This document shows, piece after piece, positions 1-6,644 of a DNA stretch of 9,034 bases. Numbering within the stretch: the first letter of the stretch is position 1; every line of letters starts with the position of its first letter. This DNA comes from DATJQF01 sp035505995 (lineage in GTDB: Bacteria > Bacteroidota > Bacteroidia > Bacteroidales > FEN-979): contig DATJQF010000014.1 of NCBI GenBank assembly GCA_035505995.1, forward strand, positions 1 through 9,034. The letters are read 5' to 3'. A program made the translations under genes and the position numbers. The notes beneath the pieces were generated by a model that was given only the letters and a program-made list of their open reading frames with translations, had not been told where the DNA came from and did not search any database.

Positions 1-3000
1 CAATCTATCATCATTGAATTCAGGGTCAGGGGATGCTGGTATAACACCCATTTTGGATATGCGGATATTTCGGCCTATTGCAACAATATGAAGGTGTCGA
101 CCTCCCTGTGCGAAGGCGATTCCAATGCCGTGCTCACCGCCCCGCTCGGGTTTACCTATTACTGGTTTACCAATAATGGGGATCCGAATATAAACGGGGA
201 TACCACCAACTCCATCACGATCCCGAACCCGGTAACCGGCACGATCTATTATTGCACCCTCACGGCCTGGAACGGATGCCAGGTGACGATCGCCGATAGC
301 CTGATCTACACCATCATCCATAGCAATTTCTGGAAAACGGACAGCTGCAACACCCTGATCGCAAATTTTCATGATTCCAGCCAGGTCAACCAGAACGCGG
401 TTAAACACTGGCACTGGTATTTCGGGGATGGAGCAGAAGATACTGTGAAAAATCCATCCCATCTTTATGCCTCCACGGGAGTATATAATGTCACCCTGAT
501 CTCCTACTCGTCCGAAGGATGTTCGGACACTATCAGCAAACCTATCACCATCTTCCCCATTCCCGTATTGACTACCAGTCCTCTCGCCCAAACGATCTGC
601 ACGAACGGGTCCACGAATATTCCACTTACCGGGAATTATCCCGGTATGACGTTCTCCTGGTCTGCCACGGGGTCTTCCCCCTCGGTCAGCGGATTTTCGC
701 CGGGGAACGGCAATACCATCAGCCAGGTCCTTTACAATACCAATACGGTCAACGAGTTAGTCTATTACTGGATAACGCCTCACAGCGGAACCTGCGCGGG
801 TGACTCGGTGGAATATACTGTAACCGTGACGCCTGCCGATTCCGTTAAAGTTTCCATATCCACCCCCACATCGGGTGTATGCGATGGAACATCGGTCACT
901 TTCACTGCCACCCCGACCAACGGCGGTCCTACTCCCTCATACGAGTGGAGGGTGAACGGCATTGACACCGGACCGGACAGCCCGGTCTTCATCTATACCC
1001 CGGTGAACGGGGATGGGGTCGACTGCATCCTGACCTCCTCCGCCGTCACCTGTATTGCCAATAATCCCGCGGCGAGCAACGCGATCGCGATGACCGTCTT
1101 CCCGAACCTGCCCGTCAGCGTCACCATAGTCGCATCGGCCAACCCGGTATGCGCAGGATCGCTGGTGACCTTTACCGCCACGCCCGTTCACGGCGGATTC
1201 ACGCCCGTCTTTCAGTGGAAGGTCAACGGAGTGAATATGGGAGGGAACAGCCCGGTATTCTCGTATAACCCGCTGAATGGCGACCAGATCACCTGCATCC
1301 TGACCTCCAGCGAGGGATGCACCAGCGGCAATCCGGCCACGTCGAACACCATTACGATGGTGATCAACAATAATCTTCCCGTTAGCATCACCATCGCTGC
1401 ATCGGCCAATCCCGTCTGCGTGGGCGCCCCGGCCACTTTCACGGCAACGCCGGGGAACGGCGGCTCCACCCCATCCTACCAGTGGTACGTGAACGGAACC
1501 GGCGTCGGACCGAACGGGCCCGTGTATACCTACAACCCGGTAGCCGGCGATCTGGTCTCCTGCGTCCTGAACTCCAGCGAAACCTGCTCGACGGGGAACC
1601 CTGCTACGAGCAACGTGATCGCCATGAGCACGAACCCGAACCTGCCGGTGAGCGTAACGATCGCTCCTTCGGCGAACCCGGTTTGTGCCGGAACCCTGGT
1701 CAACTTCACGGCCACTCCCACTTTCGGGGGAATCACACCCGCCTATCAATGGAGGGTGAACGGGGTCAGCACGGGGCCGAACAATCCGGTATTTCCCTAT
1801 ACTCCGGTGAACGGGGACGTGATCACCTGCATCCTCACCTCCAGCGAAACCTGTACAACAGGAAATCCGGCCGTCAGCAACAGTGTGACCATGACGGTAA
1901 ATCCTTTGCTGCCGGTCAGCGTTACGGTGGCTCCTTCGGCCAACCCGGTTTGTGCCGGGACCTCGGTCACCTTCACCGCTACCCCTTTCTTCGGAGGATT
2001 GGCCCCCTCGTACCAGTGGAAAGTCAACGGGATAGGCGTTGGCGCCAACATCCCGACCTATAATTACATTCCCCTGAACGGCGACGTGGTCACCTGCGTC
2101 CTGACCTCCAGTGAAGCCTGCACCACCGGCAACCCGGCTACGAGCAATACGGTGACCATGACCGTGAACCCGTTGCTGCCGGTCAGCGTGAGCATCCTGG
2201 CCACAGGAAACCCGGTATGCGCCGGCACCCTGGTCACTTTTAACGCCACCCCGACCTTCGGGGGAATCGCGCCCTCTTACCAGTGGAAGGTGAACGGGGT
2301 CAATGCAGGCGTAAACAACCCCGTATACAGCTATATCCCGGTAGATGCCGATGTGGTCACCTGCACCCTGACCTCAAGCGAGACCTGTGCGAACGGCAAC
2401 CCGGCCGTGAGCAATGCCATCAGCATGACCGTCATACCCAATTCTCCGGTAAGCATCACGGTCGCCCCTTCGGCAAATCCTGTCTGCGCGGGTACTTCCG
2501 TAACTTTCACCGCCAGTCCCGTGAACCAGGGCGGGGCGCCGTCCTACCAGTGGAAAGTCAACGGCGTCAACGTGGGGTTGAACAACCTCACGTATACGTA
2601 TGTCCCGCTGAACAATGACCAGATCACCTGTGTGCTGACCTCCAGCATGACCTGCACCGCCGGGAACCCGGCGACCAGCAATACGGTGACCATGACCGTC
2701 AACCCATTGTTGCCGGTAAGCATTTCTATTGCGGCTTCGGCCAATCCCGTTTGCAACGGAACATCGGTAACCTTTACGGCAACACCGGCAAATGGCGGGC
2801 TTACGCCTGCCTATCAGTGGAAGGTTAACGGGATCAATGCGGGGATCAGCAGTCCGACGTACAATTATATCCCTGCCGACGGTAACCTGATCACCTGTCA
2901 GATCACCTCGAGCGAGACCTGTGCGATCGGGAACCCGGCCATCAGCAATACCATCACCATGACGGTTCATCCGCTGCCGGTGGTCACCTTCCCCGTTTGC

Positions 3001-3777
3001 TTTGACACGATCACCACCACCATTGCCAAGCCCATTACCCTGAAAGGCGGCATCCCGCTGAACGGGACCTATACCGGCGCGGGAGTGAATACCGGCATCT
3101 TCTACCCAGCCCTGGCAGGTCCGGGAACCCATATTCTCACGTACACTTATACCAACATGTATACCTGCAGCGCATTCGCAGTACGATCGCTGGTGGTGGT
3201 CAACCCCGTCCCGTTCCTGTGCGGCTCGCCGCTTACCGATATCCGCGACGGCAAACCTTACGCAACCGTCCAGATCGGGACCCAGTGCTGGCTGGCCTCG
3301 AACCTGAATTACGGCAGCCAGGTGGCCAGCACCCAGTACCAGCGCGATAACTGCCTGCCTGAAAAGTTCTGCTATAGTGATATTTCCGCCCGTTGCGCCA
3401 CCAACGGGGGATTGTACCAGTGGGATGAATTGATGCGATACGACCCGACGGCCGGAAGCCAGGGATTGTGCCCGCCGGGATGGCACGTTCCTACCGAAGG
3501 TGAATGGAATATCCTGTTTACGATGTATATCGGTAACGGGTTCGCGGGCAGCGCCCTGAAATATTCAGGCTATTCCGGGTTCAATGCCCTGCTGACCGGC
3601 CTGAACGTGTTCAGCAAACAATTTGCCTTCAGCGGATTTGCCAATTTCTTCTGGTCTTCCACTGCCTGGGGAAACTACAAGGCCTGGGCCCACGCCATGA
3701 ACGACCCGGATCCCAGCGTGGCGCGGTATCCTTCCTACCGGGCAAACGCATTCAGCGTTCGGTGCATTAAAGATTAG
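1..3777 (+). CDS. Giant PKD/Ig-like repeat surface protein with C-terminal FISUMP domain (5' end missing)
   Basis: The frame is open from base 1, so the ATG at 88 is internal and at least 1258 residues are present. Counting residues from base 1, 1-30 resemble the end of an upstream beta domain (HFGYADISAYC, a pattern common in Bacteroidota surface proteins). Residues 30-106 are an Ig/PKD-like domain. Residues 107-188 are a PKD domain (WYFGDG, then HLYASTGVYNVTL). Residues 189-280 are PKD-like, 282-993 are eight Ig-like repeats, 994-1072 are another Ig-like spacer (GTYTGAGV, then HILTYTYTN), and 1074-1258 are a FISUMP domain. An extracellular adhesive or structural role is inferred from the architecture; no catalytic site is visible. 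The C-terminus is the FISUMP domain itself and has no T9SS type A tail, so the export signals must lie in the missing N-terminus or in the FISUMP domain. The gene converges on the next one with a 26-bp gap. Being a surface protein is fairly sure; its ligand is unknown. Confidence 0.88.
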   Translation, partial: QSIIIEFRVRGCWYNTHFGYADISAYCNNMKVSTSLCEGDSNAVLTAPLGFTYYWFTNNGDPNINGDTTNSITIPNPVTGTIYYCTLTAWNGCQVTIADSLIYTIIHSNFWKTDSCNTLIANFHDSSQVNQNAVKHWHWYFGDGAEDTVKNPSHLYASTGVYNVTLISYSSEGCSDTISKPITIFPIPVLTTSPLAQTICTNGSTNIPLTGNYPGMTFSWSATGSSPSVSGFSPGNGNTISQVLYNTNTVNELVYYWITPHSGTCAGDSVEYTVTVTPADSVKVSISTPTSGVCDGTSVTFTATPTNGGPTPSYEWRVNGIDTGPDSPVFIYTPVNGDGVDCILTSSAVTCIANNPAASNAIAMTVFPNLPVSVTIVASANPVCAGSLVTFTATPVHGGFTPVFQWKVNGVNMGGNSPVFSYNPLNGDQITCILTSSEGCTSGNPATSNTITMVINNNLPVSITIAASANPVCVGAPATFTATPGNGGSTPSYQWYVNGTGVGPNGPVYTYNPVAGDLVSCVLNSSETCSTGNPATSNVIAMSTNPNLPVSVTIAPSANPVCAGTLVNFTATPTFGGITPAYQWRVNGVSTGPNNPVFPYTPVNGDVITCILTSSETCTTGNPAVSNSVTMTVNPLLPVSVTVAPSANPVCAGTSVTFTATPFFGGLAPSYQWKVNGIGVGANIPTYNYIPLNGDVVTCVLTSSEACTTGNPATSNTVTMTVNPLLPVSVSILATGNPVCAGTLVTFNATPTFGGIAPSYQWKVNGVNAGVNNPVYSYIPVDADVVTCTLTSSETCANGNPAVSNAISMTVIPNSPVSITVAPSANPVCAGTSVTFTASPVNQGGAPSYQWKVNGVNVGLNNLTYTYVPLNNDQITCVLTSSMTCTAGNPATSNTVTMTVNPLLPVSISIAASANPVCNGTSVTFTATPANGGLTPAYQWKVNGINAGISSPTYNYIPADGNLITCQITSSETCAIGNPAISNTITMTVHPLPVVTFPVCFDTITTTIAKPITLKGGIPLNGTYTGAGVNTGIFYPALAGPGTHILTYTYTNMYTCSAFAVRSLVVVNPVPFLCGSPLTDIRDGKPYATVQIGTQCWLASNLNYGSQVASTQYQRDNCLPEKFCYSDISARCATNGGLYQWDELMRYDPTAGSQGLCPPGWHVPTEGEWNILFTMYIGNGFAGSALKYSGYSGFNALLTGLNVFSKQFAFSGFANFFWSSTAWGNYKAWAHAMNDPDPSVARYPSYRANAFSVRCIKD
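844..2979 (+). repeat. Eight tandem Ig-like protein repeats (about 267 bp each)
   Basis: Units start at 844, 1114, 1381, 1648, 1915, 2182, 2449 and 2716. The first is 270 bp, the next six are exactly 267 bp and the last is 264 bp. Each begins VS(V/I)(T/S)I and carries NPVCAG (Cys about 13), YQWKVNG (Trp about 35), a TCxLTSS segment (Cys about 61), a second Cys at about 69, then GNPATSN and TMTV. The Cys13/Trp35/Cys61 pattern fits an Ig-fold core; the third Cys is extra. The protein sequence is strongly conserved, but synonymous codons vary widely between units, so most duplications are old or the codons have diverged under protein-level selection. Units 5 and 7 share an identical 23-nt stretch (2143-2165 and 2677-2699), exactly two periods apart, suggesting more recent copying between them. 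Confidence 0.95.
3220..3774 (+). other. FISUMP domain at the C-terminus of the giant surface protein
   Basis: This segment encodes the Fibrobacter succinogenes major paralogous domain (TIGR02145 type). Visible hallmarks in order are DIRDGKPYATVQIGTQCWLA, ASNLNYG, LYQWDELM, CPPGWHVPTEGEWN, FWSSTAW and the closing SVRCIKD. The family occurs on many secreted Bacteroidota and Fibrobacter proteins and resembles C-type-lectin/formylglycine-generating-enzyme-like folds; its exact role is not established. Here it ends the protein, a typical placement. It contains several Cys residues that could form disulfides in an exported protein. Confidence 0.88.
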
Positions 3778-3803
3778 GGAGAAAGAGATTCCCGGAACTC
3801 TCC

Positions 3804-4535
3804 TCAGTGTTTGATCACAAGTTTCCTCGTAACCACCGGTTTCCCGTTCAGAGTAAGGGTGTAGAAATATACCCCTTCCTGCAGCCCGGAGGTATTGACC
3901 TGTATCTTTTCCGGCGAACCGGGCAGATCCATTTCCTTTACCACCGAACCAAGCAGATTCCGGATGATCAGGGTACCTTGAGAACCGGAAGGCACATTCA
4001 CTTCGAAATTCACGTTGCCGGAAGCCGGGTTCGGGTAGGCCTGGGAGATCATATCCTGACCGGATACCGGGGTCACGGAAAGCGGGAAGTGCATGTAGTC
4101 CACGTTGAAAGACACCGAGTCATTTGCATCCGCTTCATTATAGAACACATACCGCATCAGGGTATAGCCGGCATTCCCGTTGGGCGACACATGACCTGAA
4201 AAATCGAGGGAATCCGTACGCCCCGGCAATATGTTGATGGTGGTCGTGGAAACATAAACATTCGGACCAAAGCATAATCCCCAGCAGAACAGGTTGATCA
4301 CGCCGGAGGTCAGGTGAAGTTCCACTTTTTTCACTTTCACCGCGATCGTGGCTGTCGCGGAATTGTTATGGACGAACACGTAGGAATCCAGCTCATCCGA
4401 AGCCGAATTACCGGCAACGACCACGGTGGCGTCCTGCGCCAGCGGTCCGGTGCTGTCGGCCAGGCTCAGGTTCTGAGATAAAAGCCTTCCGGCAGCCAAT
4501 GCGAGGAAAAGCACCAGGAGTATCGATCTTTTCAT
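3804..4535 (-). CDS. Small secreted protein with type IX secretion C-terminal sorting domain
   Basis: The protein is 243 residues. Residues 1-20 form a signal peptide (MKRS, a hydrophobic core, then RLLS before QNLSL). Residues 21-155 form a beta-rich domain that includes FCWGLCF (Cys84 and Cys88), followed by a proline/glycine turn and SGHVSPNGNAGY. I recall similar CWGLCY-containing exported domains in other Bacteroidota proteins; their function is unknown to me. Residues about 163-243 are a T9SS type A sorting domain: AYPNPASGNVNFEV, then a stretch like IRNLLGSVVKEM, then LQEGVYFYTLTLNGK and a basic end KLVIKH. The tail should be cleaved and the protein released or anchored at the cell surface. 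The start at 4535 gives the signal peptide directly. No Shine-Dalgarno is visible, but a -7 box lies 39 nt upstream. The gene follows the DUF2027-type gene on the same strand after 96 bp. Confidence 0.88.
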   Translation of the reverse strand: MKRSILLVLFLALAAGRLLSQNLSLADSTGPLAQDATVVVAGNSASDELDSYVFVHNNSATATIAVKVKKVELHLTSGVINLFCWGLCFGPNVYVSTTTINILPGRTDSLDFSGHVSPNGNAGYTLMRYVFYNEADANDSVSFNVDYMHFPLSVTPVSGQDMISQAYPNPASGNVNFEVNVPSGSQGTLIIRNLLGSVVKEMDLPGSPEKIQVNTSGLQEGVYFYTLTLNGKPVVTRKLVIKH

Positions 4536-4574
4536 AAAGAGAATATTTTATAGGTGTGAAGATTCAAGACCCTG

Positions 4575-4582
4575 CAAAAGTA
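4575..4582 (-). promoter_or_regulatory. Bacteroidota -7 promoter box for the T9SS cargo gene
   Basis: On the minus strand this reads TACTTTTG, an exact match to the Bacteroidota primary-sigma -7 consensus TAnnTTTG. It ends 39 nt before the start codon at 4535, implying a leader of roughly 35 nt. No clear TTG -33 element is present at the expected 17-23 nt upstream. The cargo gene may therefore be transcribed separately from the DUF2027-type gene upstream. Confidence 0.55.
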
Positions 4583-4583
4583 A

Positions 4584-4639
4584 CAATTATCCGGTTACGG
4601 GGAATCTGCCGGTTAAAAATTCGTCGGGCAATTATCCGG
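4584..4639. repeat. Short direct repeats upstream of the T9SS cargo gene
   Basis: The 11-mer CAATTATCCGG occurs at 4584-4594 and 4629-4639, a 45-bp period. The second copy overlaps the stop codon of the DUF2027-type gene. Inside the interval, CCGGTTA occurs at 4591-4597 and 4609-4615, an 18-bp period. The pairs sit immediately upstream of the cargo gene's -7 box, where a regulator could bind. They could equally be leftovers of a small duplication. Confidence 0.6.
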
Positions 4640-5330
4640 CTTTTTCTCCGGGAGGATTAAGATCCCCCGTCGAGAACAGCTTCAGCACGATCCCTTTTCC
4701 CAGGTCGGCCAAGGTTTCCCGGTAATTCCCCTCCCGGAAGAATTTCTGTCCCTGGATGCGGAAAGCTGCATTGAACGGGGGGATCACCGACTCCGGCTGA
4801 TCCTTGTGGAACAGCAGCTGCACCTCCCCGCTGAGCCATCCGGGCAGGGCTTCCCGGTCGATCGTGGCGATCAGGAGATGGGTGCCGGCATACACGGAGC
4901 CGTAATCCTTTCCCTGGAGCCGGTTTTGGTCATCCTCCAGGAAGATGCTGTACAGGACATCCCAGGAGGAGTTGTTGATCAGGAAGATATCGAGCATCCC
5001 GGTGATCAGCCATTTCTGGTCATGCGGGATGAAAGCCAGGAGTACTTCCTCCTTCTTTCGGTTCCGGATCGCCGATTCGGGCAGGGAACCGTATTTCTCC
5101 TGCTGCTTTTCCGCTTCCGGCCCTTTGGGAGGCAGGTTCACGGCATAGGATTCTTCAAAAAATCGCCCGCCGGCATCTTCCGGATCCATCTTCAGCAACT
5201 CGCTGACCAGCGTGGGAATTTCAAAGCCATCCTCGGTCGCCACCAGGACCGTCCGGGAGTCCACCACGCGGGTGACCACTCCTCCGCCCCTGGAATTCAG
5301 AAACTTAACTTTATCTCCGGCCTGCAGCAT
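4632..5330 (-). CDS. DUF2027-type protein lacking the C-terminal Smr domain
   Basis: The protein is 232 residues with no signal peptide, so probably cytoplasmic. Residues 1-50 form a small beta-barrel-like start (AGDKVKFLNSRGGGVVTRV, then LVATEDGFEIPTLVSELL) typical of Bacteroidota DUF2027 proteins. Residues 55-90 are a charged linker, and residues about 92-225 match the DUF2027 core as I remember it (LLAFIPHDQKWL, then DIFLINNSSWDVLYSIF, then FFREGNYRE). Homologues I recall are about 340 residues and end in an Smr (MutS2-related) domain with a GxG nucleic-acid-binding loop. This one stops after the core, and no Smr-like sequence follows in the 96 bp before the next gene, so it is a short form rather than an obvious frameshift. 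No biochemical role can be assigned. The start at 5330 agrees with the family N-terminus and lies 18 nt from a -7 box. Confidence 0.82.
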   Translation of the reverse strand: MLQAGDKVKFLNSRGGGVVTRVVDSRTVLVATEDGFEIPTLVSELLKMDPEDAGGRFFEESYAVNLPPKGPEAEKQQEKYGSLPESAIRNRKKEEVLLAFIPHDQKWLITGMLDIFLINNSSWDVLYSIFLEDDQNRLQGKDYGSVYAGTHLLIATIDREALPGWLSGEVQLLFHKDQPESVIPPFNAAFRIQGQKFFREGNYRETLADLGKGIVLKLFSTGDLNPPGEKAG

Positions 5331-5348
5331 AATTTTTCAAAAAGAGTT

Positions 5349-5356
5349 CAAAATTA
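5349..5356 (-). promoter_or_regulatory. Bacteroidota -7 promoter box for the DUF2027-type gene
   Basis: On the minus strand this reads TAATTTTG, an exact TAnnTTTG match, 18 nt before the start codon at 5330. That predicts a very short leader. The -33 TTG is not evident. It lies in the 72-bp divergent spacer shared with the FadL-type gene. Confidence 0.5.
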
Positions 5357-5358
5357 AA

Positions 5359-5366
5359 TATTTTCG
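5359..5366 (+). promoter_or_regulatory. Possible -7 box for the FadL-lipase operon
   Basis: TATTTTCG differs from TAnnTTTG at one position and lies 36 nt before the ATG at 5403. It nearly abuts the opposite-strand box at 5349-5356, so the two divergent promoters would overlap and could compete for polymerase. The match is imperfect and there is no clear -33 element. Confidence 0.3.
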
Positions 5367-5402
5367 TATATTGCGTGCATTATTAACCAAAATCCAGAAC
5401 CT

Positions 5403-6626
5403 ATGAGGAAATTTACATTGATGCTGCTGGCGTTATCGCTGACGGCAATGACCTCCATGGCGGGCGGATACCAGGTTGGCCTTCACAGCGTGAGGAATGT
5501 AGGGATGGGGCTCATCGGTACTTCCCTCACCTATGATGCAAGCAGTTTGTTCTACAACCCGGGCGGGGTTTCGTTCATCGACTCTGCCTGGAGCTTCTCC
5601 GGGGGAATGAGCTTCATCATGGGAAGAGTCACCTTCCAGGACCAGGATGTCATGTACCAGACCCACCTGAAGCATGAATTGAACACCCCGTTCTACTTTT
5701 ACGGGTCTTACAAGGCGACCAAATTCATGAGCGTCGGACTGGCCATCAATACTCCCTATGGGAACCGGCTTTCCTGGAATGATGACTGGAAGGGGCGTTT
5801 CATCATCCAGAACATCACCTTCAAGGCCATCACGTTCCAGCCGACAGTTTCCTTTAAAGTAAAGAATGTTTTCGGGTTCGGGGCCGGACTGGTGATCGCA
5901 TACGGGAATGTGAACCTCAACAAAGCCATTCCCATCGAGGGGACCGGCGGTGAGGGGACGATGAACCTGAAAGGGAATACCGTCAATGTGGGCTTCAATG
6001 CCGGGATCATGATTCACCCGCTCACCGGCTTCAACATAGGGGTGGATTACCGCTCCAGGATCATGATGGATGTGACCGGAGCAAAAACGGTATTCACGGT
6101 GCCGGCTTCCGTGGCCGCCAATTTCCCGGAGAACAAAGCGGATGTCAGCCTGCCGCTGCCCGCCAATCTGGATTTCGGGGCCTCTTATGAGATCAAGGGG
6201 AAAGTGATGATCGGCTTCAGCCTGAATTACGTGTTCTGGAACACTTACGACTCTCTCGTTTTCGACTTCCAGCAAACCACGCCGGCGGTCGGACGAACCT
6301 CCACCCCCACCCTGTACGAGAGCAAGCTGATCGAGCGCCTCGGGGTGCAGTGGAAGATCAACCCGGTGGTGACCGTCCGGGTGGGAGGATACTTCGATCC
6401 TTCCCCGGTACCCGACGATTACCTGAATCCGCAATTGCCCAGCACCAACGAGATCGGCATCACGGCCGGATTGTCGGTTTTCCCGATCAAGGGACTCAGC
6501 ATCGACGCCGCCTTCCTCTACCTGATGGGGATGGAAAGGAGCGGTACGGATACCCCGGATAATTTTTCGGGGACCTATAGTACAGCCTTTTATATCCCGG
6601 GCATCGGCTTAACCTACAATTTTTAA
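5403..6626 (+). CDS. OmpP1/FadL/TodX-family outer-membrane transport protein
   Basis: The protein is 407 residues, a normal length for Bacteroidota members. Residues 1-20 are a signal peptide (MRKF, hydrophobic core, cut after SMA). The mature protein starts GGYQVGLHSVRNVGMG, the usual start of the FadL hatch region. SSLFYNPGG (residues 48-55) corresponds to the family NPA/NPG motif, and TPYGNRLSWNDDWKGR (117-132) corresponds to the conserved TPfG...DDWxGR segment. Alternating aromatic/hydrophobic strands follow, and the protein ends in a beta-barrel signature with terminal Phe (PGIGLTYNF). Family members are 14-strand barrels that let long-chain fatty acids or other hydrophobic molecules cross the outer membrane; the substrate here is inferred. 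It is the first gene of an operon with the SGNH lipoprotein 18 bp downstream. The start is the only ATG that gives a proper signal peptide; no Shine-Dalgarno is seen. Confidence 0.92.
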   Translation: MRKFTLMLLALSLTAMTSMAGGYQVGLHSVRNVGMGLIGTSLTYDASSLFYNPGGVSFIDSAWSFSGGMSFIMGRVTFQDQDVMYQTHLKHELNTPFYFYGSYKATKFMSVGLAINTPYGNRLSWNDDWKGRFIIQNITFKAITFQPTVSFKVKNVFGFGAGLVIAYGNVNLNKAIPIEGTGGEGTMNLKGNTVNVGFNAGIMIHPLTGFNIGVDYRSRIMMDVTGAKTVFTVPASVAANFPENKADVSLPLPANLDFGASYEIKGKVMIGFSLNYVFWNTYDSLVFDFQQTTPAVGRTSTPTLYESKLIERLGVQWKINPVVTVRVGGYFDPSPVPDDYLNPQLPSTNEIGITAGLSVFPIKGLSIDAAFLYLMGMERSGTDTPDNFSGTYSTAFYIPGIGLTYNF

Positions 6627-6644
6627 TCTCAAAAAAAGCGTCAT

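Noticed and set aside
88..90. ATG at 88 as the start of the giant surface protein
   Set aside because: The frame is open back to base 1 and the upstream residues look like a conserved domain end (HFGYADISAYC). The sequence from 88 has no signal peptide, so the real start lies outside the window.
844..2979. CRISPR or other DNA-level repeat array
   Set aside because: The period is a multiple of three, the frame is open throughout and conservation is at protein level, so these are coding Ig-like repeats.
2374..3486. 370-codon minus-strand open frame opposite the repeats, and similar ones at 937-1749 and 5433-6434
   Set aside because: These are shadow frames. The repeated opposite-strand pattern mirrors the Ig-like repeats or the FadL gene, and no protein family is recognisable.
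3778..3803. Terminator between the convergent surface-protein and T9SS cargo genes
   Set aside because: Only a 5-bp GGAGA/TCTCC pairing with a 16-nt loop and no T-tract is present, which is too weak to call.
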